From NCBI GenBank assembly GCA_964023275.1, contig OZ029919.1, forward strand, positions 7,478,903-7,542,902: a stretch of 64,000 nt of DNA. The letters run 5' to 3'. The position numbers and the translations under genes were made by a program. Numbering within the stretch: position 1 is the stretch's first letter; each line of letters begins with the position of its first letter. Of the stretch, positions 1-13,535 are shown piece by piece. The notes beneath the pieces are model-generated. The model saw only the letters and a program-made list of their open reading frames with translations. It made no database searches and was not told the DNA's origin. This DNA comes from Norana najaformis (lineage: Eukaryota > Annelida > Clitellata > Crassiclitellata > Hormogastridae).

Positions 1-540
1 ATCTCAATCTTCCTATCTTAGTCAGTTATTTACAATTCAACCACTCCGCTGAACCCCGCTCCTCTTCAGATTTCATACATCTCCACCCTTTCGTCAGTTC
101 ATCCCTAATCATTGGAAATCGTCCATAACCATTGTTGCATTATTCCTCTGGAATGAACTCCCGCCAGAATTACGACAATTATCAGAAACGTCATACGAAC
201 TTGCCAGCACTTCGCTCCTTACAATTTCTGCTCAGATCTTTAACTCAAAACTGAAAACACTCCTCTTCCACACATCTTATACTGACTCTTCCTCTTCCCT
301 TTATCTCTCTGTCCGCTCCAATTCCAGCCAACATCCACCGTAGCTGTCTGATTGTCTTCCTCCAGACTCTTGTCTTCCTCCAGACTCTGCAACCGAACCC
401 ACCTTGCTTATTGATTTTGTTTCGACTGAGCGTCTGTGAATAATCTGCTTAGCTTTCGTTTACCGCTGTAGAAATCTAAAGCTTATGATTACGATTAGTA
501 GCTTTTTTGGATGGCCATATTCTACACTTTATTAAAGATA
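1..540 (+). mobile_element. 3' part of an L2/CR1-like LINE (family A), decayed
   Basis: The plus strand reads FLWNELPPELRQLSETSYEL and FNSKLKTLLFHTS, the usual end of a non-LTR reverse-transcriptase ORF. It is followed by a degraded 3' UTR and the start of a TTACGA-type tail. It continues off the left edge. Confidence 0.7.
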
Positions 541-559
541 AAACTTCTAGGAAACTTAA

Positions 560-2200
560 CAAATGAAAATCCTACTGCATATTGACAAGGTTTCTAAACA
601 CTAGTAATGCCTTAATAAATCTCAACAACCTTCAGAACTGGCATAAGTTTTAATAAATTTACGTTAATATAAGTTTGCAAGATGGGGCCCATATCTTTGG
701 GTAAAAAGTTCAAATGAATAAGTAATTTACACTTGCGCCTTATCGGAATCAGCACTTTTTACACTTTACTAAAGCTAAACCGTCCAGAAAACGTCAAAAC
801 GTATGTCTACTGCAAGGTGTCACGGTTTCGTGGTTGATGGCGAATTATGCCCTGCGTGTAAATAGCAAGGAGTTTTGTGTTGTTTCGGCACATTTAAAAC
901 TCGAGACTGACCTCGGTATTTTCTTTTGTCATTAGGCTATTTATTATTGACATAAACTGCAATATTAATAAGAAAACAAAATAACCGTCAGTTAAAGTCC
1001 AGACGGTCTATAATAGAACCCCGGTCGATGGCCGTTCCCTTCCCCAGACCCCCCAAACAACGAGCGAGACTCACAGTTCCGAAGGCGGGAAAAGCGAGCT
1101 TCCGTCGTGATGAGATGAGGCTGGCGGCAGAGACGATCTAATCATCGTCTTCTGTCGGTGCAGTTCACCGACTTCCATGTTCATTTGGTTTTAGCCTCAG
1201 GCAGTGTAGAGGAGTCTGAAGACGACTTCTCGTCCGACCGTTAGGCGCGTCCTTCTTCCTTGCGGTGAACGCCAGTGGGCGCTCCAACCACAGTTGCGAC
1301 GAGTGCCTTTTAGTCCCGCAGCGACCACCAGGACGAATTCGACCGACCACGTCTGTTGACTGGCAGCGTCTTTCTGACTTCCGTTCAAACTGACACGTCC
1401 GTTGACCGTCAGCGTCTTTTAGGCGTTCATTCGACCGACCATGTCTGTTGACTGGCAGCGTCGTTTCCAACTGAACTCTTCCTTCTTTGAAAGAGCTGTC
1501 CCCTTTTTTCTTGTCTAGACGAAGACGATGACGATGTCGTGCCCTGCTGCCCTTGACCATCCCTTTTTGGACCCACGGCCACCAATGACCATCGGCCAAA
1601 ACATATTTATCACACGTCCTCGATAGTCCAGGCATCTAAATATACGCCTGAACTAATATATGTGTGTATATATAACGCCTTTTCCCTTTAACTTTAACTA
1701 TAAGGGCAATTCGTGACACAAAGAGTTTATCATACAATGTGAATAATGTCTTAAGAGTTAAGATACCTGTATTATATACAACGAAGAAATATTTGCCTTG
1801 CATAAATATAGGTTTTCGTCCGTTAATAAACTAGACCCAAAGATTTTATTTTAAAATATGCAATTCAGCAATTATATCAATCAATACAGCAGGCTTTAAT
1901 GAGTCGTTTATTTATGTTTCCATTATTGTTGTTATTCAAACAGCTACCTTTAAATGAAAATAAGCATTTTTGGAAACAGTCACCAGTTTAAGTATGAATA
2001 TTATTTTTATATTAAAGAATAAGAATAAATTATCGTTAGAATCTTAGGATATTGCAGTCTTTAGTAAGTTATTTAAATAGTGTTGGAAATGGGTTTAGAG
2101 CATGATGATAATGTTACTGAGAGGCAGATGACACTTCTTCGCTGAACAGCCGCCGAAATTATGAGGAACAAGCAAGAGGTCTCTAAGGGATCATATGTTC
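560..2200. other. Spacer without recognised genes
   Basis: No module exon found on either strand. The part at 1020-1640 is clearly richer in G+C and holds imperfect repeats (see separate entry). The rest is A+T-rich unique-looking sequence. Confidence 0.5.
1330..1475. repeat. Imperfect local repeats in G+C-rich block
   Basis: TTCGACCGACCAYGTCTG, followed by TTGACTGGCAGCGTC, occurs near 1337 and 1432. A partial third copy (CGTTGACCGTCAGCGTC) lies near 1401. Nature unknown. Confidence 0.5.
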
Positions 2201-2214
2201 CATCTGATTGCACT

Positions 2215-2770
2215 AGTAGAGTTCAATCCTCTCAGCCTTCCTTTCTTCGTCAGTTATTTACAATTCAACCGCTCAGTTCAACCATCTCCTCTTCCGCCCT
2301 CACACTTCTCCGCTCTTTCGTCACCTCATCCTTAACCTTTTGAAATCACTCTATAGCCATAGCTGCCTCACCCCTCTGAAATAAACTTCCGCTTGAATGA
2401 TGACAATTATCCGTCTGGTCATACGAACTTGCTAAAACTTCACCCCTTGCGATTTCTGCTCAGACCTTGCACTCAAAAGTGAAAACAATCCTCTTGCACA
2501 AATCGTATCCTGATTCTTCGTCTTCCTTTATCTCTCTTTCCGTTCCAATTCCAAACATCATCCACAGTAGCTGTCTGCCAGTCTCCCTGTAGACTCTTGG
2601 ATCCTTGACCTGGATCCAAGCCCTTCCTACCTAGTGATTTTGTTTTGACTGAGCACTTCTGTATAAGATGGTTCTCGCGATTCATCTTTCGCTGGGAAAA
2701 TCTCGAGCTTACGATTACGATTACGATTAGTAGCTTTTTGGGATGGCCCCATTATCCACTTAGACTAACT
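2215..2770 (+). mobile_element. LINE family A copy with (TTACGA)n tail
   Basis: Translates as SQPSFLRQLFTIQPL, then NKLPLE, SYELAKTSPLAISAQT and HSKVKTILLHKS with stops. It ends in CTTACGATTACGATTACGAT near 2708-2727, the probable 3' tail. Confidence 0.7.
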
Positions 2771-2779
2771 AAAGATAAA

Positions 2780-3649
2780 ACGTCTAGGAAACTTCAAAAA
2801 TTATTAGTCTACCTCATATACACAAGGATTTCTAAAAATACTATTGTCTTAAGATAACTGTGTTATACATAATGAAGAAATAGATGCAGTGCACAAATAA
2901 AACATTTCATTCCATAATTGGACCCAGAGATTTTGCATTTAAATATGCACTTTTGCAATTACATCATTCATACAACTCGGACCAAGAATCATTGATGAAG
3001 CATCTGAACAAAAGTCAGAACTTTGAAATGGGTTATAAACCTAAAGTTAAAATTCTTGAAAATTCAATGTGCTGGACGAGTTTTATCCTTTTAAATTTTA
3101 ATGGAATTTTAACATTATCGGTTAAACTGAGTTCTGTATGGATGGGTTAAAACTTATAATTGTGCAAAGTTTATTTTTAAGAAAACCTTCAAGTAAGTCA
3201 TTCTGAGCTAAACGGTCACTTGTAATCACCTGTGAATTTTTAGATAGGCAAGGTTTGAAATTAAAGCCACATTCTAGTCTTGCAATTCTCTGTTTATATA
3301 TATATATACGTATGTGTGTACCCACGTAAGTATGTGTCTATGAATGCATATATGTATGAATGTGTTATGCATAAAATAACGTGGTCTGAAAGTGAGACGT
3401 TATTTTTTCAGATAAACCAATTTTACCAAATTTGCTTCTTTGCCCAATGTTTGCAATATTTTTATATTATAACGTAACATACTGGCGATTTTTAACAACA
3501 TATAACATATTCGCGCTGTTGTTACCAATTTCAACAGGCGAACTGTTACAGATCGGCAGTGGGTTTGTTCCACAAGTATAAATGGTCTATTTCAAATGCA
3601 TTTTTCTTCTAGTTAACGATCGGGACTGAGAGGTCATCTAATGATGCAA
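2780..3649. other. Downstream flank of gene 1
   Basis: A+T-rich and without coding signal. A minus-strand AATAAA at about 3169-3174 could be a poly(A) signal for gene 1 but is 475 bp below the stop; unproven. A short TATG/TACG repeat lies at 3295-3360. Confidence 0.4.
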
Positions 3650-3747
3650 TCAGTCAGGAAGACATTCGCACAGCTGACATCCGTTTTTATCCTTCTTCAA
3701 CCCGTGCTCGCAGAAGATTCCGCAAGGCAGCTGCACGGGACACCGAC
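3650..3747 (-). CDS. Gene 1 exon 14: terminal antistasin-type exon with stop
   Basis: Acceptor GCTTTGCAG in phase 1, TGA at 3652-3650; 31 residues. The motif CGIFCEHGLKKDKNGC followed by QLCEC is the clearest antistasin signature in gene 1 (Gly-x-Lys-x-Asp-x-Asn-Gly-Cys-x-x-Cys-x-Cys). The same exon type closes every paralog here. Confidence 0.85.
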
Positions 3748-4354
3748 CTGCAAAGCAATCAGCCATCGAGGTCGTTTCAGTGCAATTCGGTGCAAAATTT
3801 AGGCCCAATATGCCAGAGAAGTGCGTTACAAAGAACTCTAGGTCCAAAAATCGCCGTCCGACTGTCTACCGGCTTGAACCACGGGTCCAGTCTTGAAACC
3901 GAACCTGCACCATATAGGCTATACCTGCCTCACCCAGTGGCTTAGATGGCCTGGGGTTTAGGGTCCGGTCCTCCTCCTGATGCCAAGACCATGAAACTTG
4001 AGATTGGCATACACCAGATGACATTTTTAGCTCTACCACCAACTGGTCACTGGATTTTGCTCTGTTGACGGATTTGAGCGTCATACAATCAAGAGTATTT
4101 TTCAGACCGATTTCACGTATCCGATATCTGGTCTGATTTAATTCGTCGAAATGAGTCTGCTTTTGTACCTAACATGAAAATTTTTTAAAATTTTAAATAA
4201 CGGTAATTTTACTGATTTTCATTATTACGAATATGAACTCCGCGCTGAACAAACTTTCTGAATGATATAAATAAAAAATAAGTAACTAAATAAATAGGAC
4301 TATAAATAGAGATAGAAGAGTGGAAAAGAGAGGGAGTGAAGAGAGAAGAGAGGA

Positions 4355-4401
<47 letters not shown>

Positions 4402-7400
4402 TAAAAGACAAATACAACAGGTTAATAGCAGACAAGTAGGTTAACAGTTGAAAATGTCTTGACACAATTTGCTAAATACTATAAACAAATCATTTTCTAT
4501 TCGCTGGCCAACTGAAAACTGGATGCTTCGTTTCCGGAGAAAAAGCTAAAATCTGAAACGATACCGTAATTCTACTAACCAAGAAAAGCATTGACTTACT
4601 GTCTATGAGATTAACAAGCCTTATTGTTGTTGAAACTGATGAATTTGGAATAATTACCTGGTTCTGGAATACAAGCCGGTTGAGGAAAACATGGTTTTCG
4701 AATACACGTGACATTCAGCAACACGCATACATAACCAGGGATGCAATCGACGGTCTACAACATAAGACTCGTGTTCCTTTAGATAAAGCAGACTAAGTTA
4801 AGGCAAGGCAAGGCAGAATTAATCAATCGGAACGAGGAAGACAAGACAATGTAGCCTACATGACGGCATTGCAGGGCGTGCAAGTTAAATTAAAGTTAGG
4901 TAGGTATTCGGTGAAGTAATGTTAGGTAACTCGCATGATTTTCCCGATGATCATCCAGCCTGTTTTAAGCGCGTTTGTATTGGAAGTTTGCATGACGTCA
5001 TGCCGATGAGTCGTCGGGTTGTTGTTATGTTTGTGATTGGCTGGCTGCGCCCTGCGTGCAGGCGGGCCGACATCAGCGGTTTCTTACCGATGCTCATTTT
5101 GTCAGATGGACGCTTTCGCGGGAAAAACGTCCTTATAATGGTCAGCGGGTTTTGAAAAATCCACTATTGAACAATAGCGGGAGGCATGTCTAGGCTTGTC
5201 TGCTGACTTGGCGGATAACAGTCTATATAAATTGTTGTTTAGGAAGCGCGAAGAAGAGTTTGTAACAGTAGTCTGGCGTTTGCTCAGTTGGCAACTTGAG
5301 TTGTAAATGTCGTTAGCAATTGTGTGTTGACGTTCAAGTGCTCTTTTCATTGAAAGGTTCTGTGTTTCAATTATATGTACGAATATAAAAGACTGTGTGT
5401 CTTTTCTGGAGTTAACACTACGCTATAAATAGAGCAAGTCGATAGTTCGAAACCCGATCGATCGACAAATCGAACGATAGTCGACAGAAAGGTTTCGCAA
5501 TGCTTCGAATGGCTACGTGTTGCATGGTCAAACAAAATTATTGCCAACGCCACTAATATGTCTTACGATCACAAGGCTCCCATAAGTGAAGTAAACCTAT
5601 GCCATCACAACTGTCAAACCTAGATTTTCTTTTAACGGACTGCATGCTCCAGACTTATCTTATTAGTGCAGTGGGGCCCGTTAACACTTCAATACCTTTC
5701 TTTCCCATCTCTTTACTTCGCATCTCCTCCGCTCGTTTCAGATTTATTTTGTGTCCTCAGTAAACTATTGAAATTATAAAAAATCTCAAGTCGTGAGAAT
5801 TGCTCGAGCATAGCTGCGAGGAAGTTCACGTCTATCACAGAGAGTAAGCGATGGGTGCACAGAGATTTACAGCAGTATGAATAATAAGTCTTCTGTTTTG
5901 ATAGACCTTCTTTGGCAGAGTATATAAGTCCCCAATTTCCAGATGCCAGATTTCAGAAACCGTATCTTCTAACCTCGCAAGTGGGCGGACAGACACACGT
6001 CTGACATCCACCTGGCCTGGCATAAGGGACGCAACTGGGCAAACACTTTACGGGTCGACAAACTACTGGCGACGGAGTTGTTGCTGCAAGAGAAAAAACA
6101 TAACAGTTGTGCTATTGCCGCTAAAGACATGTGATTAGAGTAACGATTTTATCTGCTTAATGTTTGCGGTAAATTAAATATGACAATGTATAGATCTTTT
6201 ATGCGATTCACACATGCAGCTAAAATGCAACTTAAAAGTAACTTTCGCAAGAGACGAACACGTGTAAGTTACAAAATTCTACTAGACTTGATTGGAATAT
6301 GTCTAACCTTTATGCTGTTATCTTTTATCCGAGCTAATAATGAAGCTACTGAAGCAAAGGCCCTGTATAGATTTGTTCGCGCAATCATCTCCTAAACGCA
6401 AGAATGCGGATAAAGAAGACAGTCCAGAAGAAGATTGCGTTCGGCTTCAAAAGGGGACTTTGAAGTCAGGAGAGTTAACCTTCAGTTTGGTAAAAGAATG
6501 TTTGAAGTAGCTGGTCCAGCTGAGTGGAACTCTTTACCTGAATCTATTCGAAGATGCTCTTCAATAGATAATTTTAAATTAAAACTTAAGACTCATTTAT
6601 TCTCTCAGTACTATAACTAATTAAATATAAGTTGTATTGTATTGTATTATAGGTCTTATGAGAACCCGCACTTAGGAACAAGGTGATAATCCCCTCCTGG
6701 AATTCACGTCATGCAGGCCGGAATGACGAGTCCAGAATTTGCTGTGTAGCACCTCCGGCACAAATTTCTGTAGACGCCCATGGTTCGTGTTATCGAAATG
6801 ACAATTGAATCCAAAGAGAAAGCCCGAATGAATCCCTTATTCTTAAAAGAGTAGAACATTGACTGGCTACCTCAGAGAATAAGTGGTGCGCTCTTCGACA
6901 TTCGAAATAATCAATCCTTACTTGTTATTGGAACGCAGATCGGTTGAGGAAAACACGGAGCTCGAAAACAGACGACAGTCTGCAATATGCATTCATATCC
7001 AGAACGACATTTGACGGTCTACAATATAGAAATCATATTTTTAATGTTATGTGAGTTAAGTTAAGGTCTGTAGAGTAAAGATAGACAGAACAATTAAAGT
7101 CAAACTACAGTGAAAATAATTAGTAATTGATTTTATGTCTTATTTAGCTAAGCAACACAGATTTGTTTTAGAACAACGGCAGACCAACGGATGCAAGCCT
7201 ACAGCTGGAAAACCAATTTACTTTCAGCAAGACAATTTAGCAAATTTCCCGTTTTGCCACGAGATCACACTACCATGTCAAAACAAAACTATGCGTAAAT
7301 GACTCGTCTTTCTTAGACATGACAATGTATGTATGTATCTGGCAATTTACATAGCGCCTATCAAGTACCTCAAAGGGGCACTAAACATAGCTATATAACA

Positions 7401-10400
7401 GATCTAAAAAGTTGCGACTTGAGATAGGTTGAAAATGTTTCCTCATCTGTCCGTGACGGAAGAGGAACTTATGTTAAATGGCAGACTGTTCCAGAAGGCT
7501 GGTCCAATGCATGAGAAAGCGGATGTGCCAGCGTCGTCTTTCGGAAGCACGGGACAACAAGTCCCCATGGGCCTCTGAATGCAATGCTCGTCGACCCACC
7601 TAGCTAGAAACATAAACGCAGAGCTTTCTGATGCATGGTCTATACTTGGGCCGCAGCGACCATCGCAGCTCTTCCTGTGAGGAGGATCTTGAAAATAATC
7701 CTGTCCACAACCGGACGTCAGTGCAGCGTCATTCGCAAATGGGTCGAAACCTGCAAGAATTTCGGGAGGTGCAGTTAAGAACGGGATGAAGCTGTCATAT
7801 CCGGAACCTCGGAAGGCCTGCAAGGACAGAGTTACAATAGTCCAGGCGCGTCATAATGAAGTGGAAACGTGAATTACAGGGGCGTCGAATGATAACTTTC
7901 TCCGCAATAAAACTCTAATATGACGCATCTAATAAAAGCAGAACCTGTACAGGGAATTCAAGTGTGCCTCTGTGGAAGGGTCTTCATCCAGAAGTACTCC
8001 AAGGTCCCGGCAATACGCTGCGCTTCCCTGGCTATGCTTCCTATCGCTTCCTGGTCAATCATTGATCGCACCTGTTTTGTGCCCAGCCAGATCAATTCAG
8101 TCTATATCCGGTTAAGTCTAAGCCGATTAGAAGACACTCATCACAAGAGCCTGCCCAAGCCAGTGTGTCAGATGGATGACACGTTAATTGCAGCTGGACA
8201 TCATCGGCATACCGATGAACCCGGGCTCCAAGGGCGCAAATGATATTACTCAGATCGCCTGCATAACAGATGCTCAGAAGCAGCCCGAGGAGAGCCTTGA
8301 GGAGCACCGATTGTACAAGGTGTCCTGAATGAATTGCCCGCACCAGTGACACATTCACTGTCCTCTAATTCAGGAAATAGCGCAACCACTTCAACAACTG
8401 GCCCAAAACTTCATACAAGGTGTCGGCAGGATGTCATACAATCTACGGTATCAGATGTCGCGTTCACGATCCTGTCGAGGAATGCACGTGGCTTGACATC
8501 TCCGATGTCGATGACGTCACAGACAACAAAGATAAGTCTCAGAAGAGCTGTTTCGGTCGAATGACCTTTTCTTAACCAGGCAAGTATGTGCAATTGAGCT
8601 GGACCAGGTCGGAAGCGTTTCTAGAGGGGATCTCCGTTGGTTTGCATCCTACTTGCACCCCTGATTCTGAATCGGTTCATATCAGCCAAGTCATTTCATT
8701 ATTTACTGAGTCCGCTCCGATTTCCATTATATGCCACTAGGTTCACTACTTTCTGATAACTCTCTTGACAGCAATTTGTATGCTGACGATACCCAGCTAT
8801 TCCCTTCATTAGACAGTTCAACGCCTATTCCTGCTGTCGAACACAGGTGACATTCACCAGCGCGCATTTATAACCATCGGTCCACCTGAGTCCTACAGTA
8901 CGGTAATCATGTCGCTTCATTCTCGATGAGTTAGGATAGGATGCGTAAGAAAAGATAAAGTATATTATATTAAAGTTAAATTAAAGTCTAAACATTTATT
9001 TTTCCTATTAGATATTGCGACTGAAGCTGGGGCCAAAACAAAACAATCAAACATTTGAAAACGCAATTCCACAACTGGAAATCTTTTCTAATGTGTTCCG
9101 TTACTCAACGCGAAATTCTTCGCTTGCTACATAACAACAGAGTACGACGTCCTTCACGGAAATAACTATTTTAGTAACTTTCTTCTTCTTCTTCTTCTTC
9201 TTCTTCTTCTTCTTCTTCTTCTTCTTCTTCTTCCTCCTCCTCCTCCTCCTCCTCCTCCTCTTCCTTCCACCAGTACGCCAATCTTTATTGGCCTTCTTCA
9301 CCAAGAAGTCTGGACGGTCAGCGTTTCAAGAGGATCTAGATATCCGTGTGAGGCGCTTACATTACACTTTAAATTCCAGCAATTATAGCACCTGACTATC
9401 ACATACTATTAAATGGCGCTTTACAATTTTTGTTATTATATTACATATTACTGTCATCAGAAACAGTATCATACCTGGCAAGTCGGAGGACAAGCACATA
9501 TCGGACATCTTTCGGATAGTTTATCCAGGACACAAGGATCCAAACATGGGATTTTTGGACAAGCTTTTATTATAGGTGCAGGAGCTAAAAATATAAATTT
9601 CACGTATACACGATTAATTCTGGCTTTAATCTGATATAGCGACGCAAAAGTCTGTACAAACAGCCAAGTGAATAGAGATTTTTGCAATACAAAATGTACT
9701 AACGAATGAGTCTACAACGTCATTTTTATTAATCTAAGTCAGCTGATGCAGAAGGAAGTTCATTTCATCCATATAGCAACGGAATCTAAGGAGAAATCCA
9801 GCGTAATTGGATCCCTGTAAATATTCTTGATAGAGCGAACATTGACTGGCTGTCTAAGATAACAGTGGACTCGTTCTTGGACATTCTGAACAATCAATAC
9901 TTACTTTTTTTTATCGGAACACAGGTCGGTTGAGGGAAACACGGACTTCGAAAACAGGTGACATTTACCAACTGACATTCATAGCCATCAATACATCTGA
10001 TGACCTACAATAAAAAATCGTGTCTTTTAACAAAAATTAAGGCAAGTTCAGGTGCTTTGTGTGGCAAGACAATGTAAATCAAGGCAAAGAAAAGCAAATC
10101 TCATCTATCTTCTTCTCTGTCTAATATCCTGGCAACCGCATGTTGGTCTTCATTCGATGTCATTGAACAATCAACCTGACTTGATGCAGTGATCGTGAAA
10201 AAGTTGGTGCACTGCGCTTAGGTTGCAAGCAACGCTTCAGAAATTTCGTGTTTAATATTACGATACACAAATACACACATACCTACTTACGTACATACAA
10301 ACGTACGTATATACATACATACATACCTATACACATGCATACCTACGTGTGTACATATATTAATATATGCATATATACATTCTTTAATAGATATACATAT

Positions 10401-13400
10401 ATGTACAAATATGCACATATATGCATACATAAATAAATTAAATAAATCCATACATACATACATATATACATAACACATACATAAACGCATATACGTATGC
10501 ATGCATCCATACATACATACAAACGTAAGTATATGCATACATACATACGTATACACATGCATACTTTGGCGTTCTACAACGAAAGCACCTCACTGATCAA
10601 AACTCGTATAAAGTTGATTCGATAGATGTACTGAAAGATAAGTTAATTAACACTGTAATCACCTTAATTTCTCCGTTTGTCTGCCTGTATAAACGTCAGT
10701 CTGCTTTTCTTTGTATATGTGTGCATATGTGATTAATTGGAATTGGAACAAGAAGTAGGCAAAAGCTAAAACGAGGTTATAAAATAAAGGAAAACAACGC
10801 GAAACAAGAATAATTGTTCACTTATCTTTACATTTCTCTTTTATCTGTGACGTTTCTACACGTATTAGCAGAACTTTCGACTAAATCGCATGCACGACAA
10901 CCGTAACCCAGCATCATGTAGTTACTGAATACATTTTTTGGATGTTGCACGACCTAAGAATAAATTGACGATTGGCATAATTCACTAAGTATGCCGTTAT
11001 AATGCATACTTACATCACAAGTCGAAGGGCAATCACATATTGGACATCCATCTGGTCCAGTACCCGGGAAGCAAGTTGGCAAACATTTGATTTTTGGACA
11101 AGGTTTAATCGTTGTCGTAGCTGCAACAGATGAAAAATACCAAATTTTCCGTTTAGCAGTCGCTATAGAAAAACATGTACATTTACATTTGCATTTAGCT
11201 CGATCCATTATATAAAAAACAACAGAAAGCAAATGAATTATTGACTTGAACTTGTACATTTCTAGTTTTAATTGCTTACTTTTAATCGGAACACATCTTG
11301 GTTGAGGAAAACATGGTGGTCGAACACAGGTGACATTTACCAACTGACATTCATAGCCATCAATACATCTGATGACCTACAATAAAAAATCGCGTCTTTA
11401 AAAAAAATTAAGGCAAGTTCAGGTGCTTTGTGTGGCAAGACAATGTAAATCAAGGCAAAGAAAAGCAAATCTCATCTATCTTCTTCTCTGTCTAATATCC
11501 TGGCAACCGCATGTTGGTCTTCATTCGATGTCATTGAACAATCAACCTGACTTGATGCAGTGATCGTGAAAAAGTTGGTGCACTGCGCTTAGGTTGCAAG
11601 CAACGCTTCAGAAATTTCGTGTTTAATATTACGATACACAAATACACACATACCTACTTACGTACATACAAACGTACGTATATACATACATACATACCTA
11701 TACACATGCATACCTACGTGTGTACATATATTAATATATGCATATATACATTCTTTAATAGATATACATATATGTACAAATATGCACATATATGCATACA
11801 TAAATAAATTAAATAAATCCATACATACATACATATATACATAACACATACATAAACGCATACACGTATGCATGCATCCATACATACATACAAACGTAAG
11901 TATATGCATACATACATACGTATACACATGCATACTTTGGCGTTCTACAACGAAAGCACCTCACTGATCAAAACTCGTATAAAGTTGATTCGATAGATGT
12001 ACTGAAAGATAAGTTAATTAACACTGTAATCACCTTAATTTCTCCGTTTGTCTGCCTGTATAAACGTCAGTCTGCTTTTCTTTGTATATGTGTGCATATG
12101 TGATTAATTGGAATTGGAACAAGAAGTAGGCAAAAGCTAAAACGAGGTTATAAAATAAAGGAAAACAACGCGAAACAAGAAAAATTGTTCACTTATCTTT
12201 ACATTTCTCTTTTATCTGTGACGTTTCTACACGTATTAGCAGAACTTTCGACTAAATCGCATGCACGACAACCGTAACCCAGCATCATGTAGTTACTGAA
12301 TACATTTTTTGGATGTTGCACGACCTAAGAATAAGTTGACGATTGGCATAATTCACTAAGTATGCCGTTATAATGCATACTTACATCACAAGTCGAAGGG
12401 CAATCACATATTGGACATCCATCTGGTCTAGTACCCGGGAAGCAAGTTGGCAAACATTTGATTTTTGGACAAGGTTTAATCGTTGTCGTAGCTGCAACAG
12501 ATGAAAAATATAAAATTTTCCTTTTAACGAAAGGGAAAGGAGTTCAGTCGGGTTTTCACTCTTTATACCGACAAAGAATTTCACTAGCTTAGTTACCTGC
12601 ATTGGTTAAAGTGTACGTCAAGACGCCTCTTTGCGTGAGGATGCCAGTTAGCATCCAGGTAGTGGATTATTTCAAAGATCTTCATCTCGGGTTAGCACCG
12701 TCCGTGCACGGTGACCTTAAATGGCGTGTCGAATTCCGATAGGCCAAAGATGATCGTTTTTGTGGTCTTGTTAGATACTGTTTCAATGTACTTTAAAACG
12801 TTGCAAAATGGGTCCTCGAGTAAGAGCATACGGCTGTTAGCTCCACACGGTGAGTGCTTTCACCCAAATATATAATTTCAAACGGTCTTACTCTATCTTC
12901 ATCTAAGCCCATTTTAGTTACACCCCGTCTTATTCTAACATTGCTTCACTCTCATTCTAACATAGTCGACTGAAACTCCTACTTTGTTCCACTTTAAATA
13001 CTCAGGTGTAGGCTCTTGGACTTTCTCACTCTCTGACAGTCATACTATTCAAGTAGGTAGAATGAATGTTTTCGGGTTGGAAAGTAACTGCAGAATAATG
13101 AAGACCATGTCAATGCAAACAGTCCTACCGTTTCTCCGAACACAAACAGGTTGTGGATAACATGGAGGTTTCTTGCAGGGGATTTTCTGCATTATACAGT
13201 CAGAACCTTCCTCACACAAGACGACCTATAATAAAAAGATCTTAACTACTCCAACATTTGTGATATACAGTACAACTTGATGCTTTGCGATGCAACGTTA
13301 TGCATTGCTGTGTCATGTAATTCAATGTGATGTAGGCCTAATAATAAAATTTGTGACCCATTGTGGAGCAATGCGATAGGCCTATGATACAAGTTGTCTG

Positions 13401-13482
13401 CCGTTTTTGATCGCGTCTCAGTTTTGTACAAACCAATTTTTAGAAACGGAAGTTCGTGTCGAGATTAAATAAAGATAGATAC

Positions 13483-13535
<53 letters not shown>

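Larger units (their letters stand above)
9950..11150. repeat. Tandem duplication in gene 1, downstream copy
   Basis: Matches 11321-12521 at a distance of 1371-1372 bp with only a handful of differences, some in the intronic TACA repeat. It includes exon 8 and half of exon 9. Confidence 0.93.

Noticed and set aside
1165-1635. 156-codon minus frame in the G+C-rich block
   Set aside because: No recognisable motif and biased composition; the repeats and G+C content explain the open frame.
3169-3174. Poly(A) signal of gene 1
   Set aside because: The hexamer is present but far from the stop, and such words are common in this A+T-rich DNA.
4850-5660. Solo LTR
   Set aside because: TATA-like words are present but no convincing TG...CA ends with a target-site duplication could be found.
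9101-9304. Lys/Arg-rich 67-codon minus-strand frame
   Set aside because: It is the translation of the CTT/CTC microsatellite.
10248-10562. Several Tyr/Ile/His-rich frames on both strands (also at 11619-11933)
   Set aside because: They are translations of TACA/TATG repeats inside a gene 1 intron and its tandem copy.
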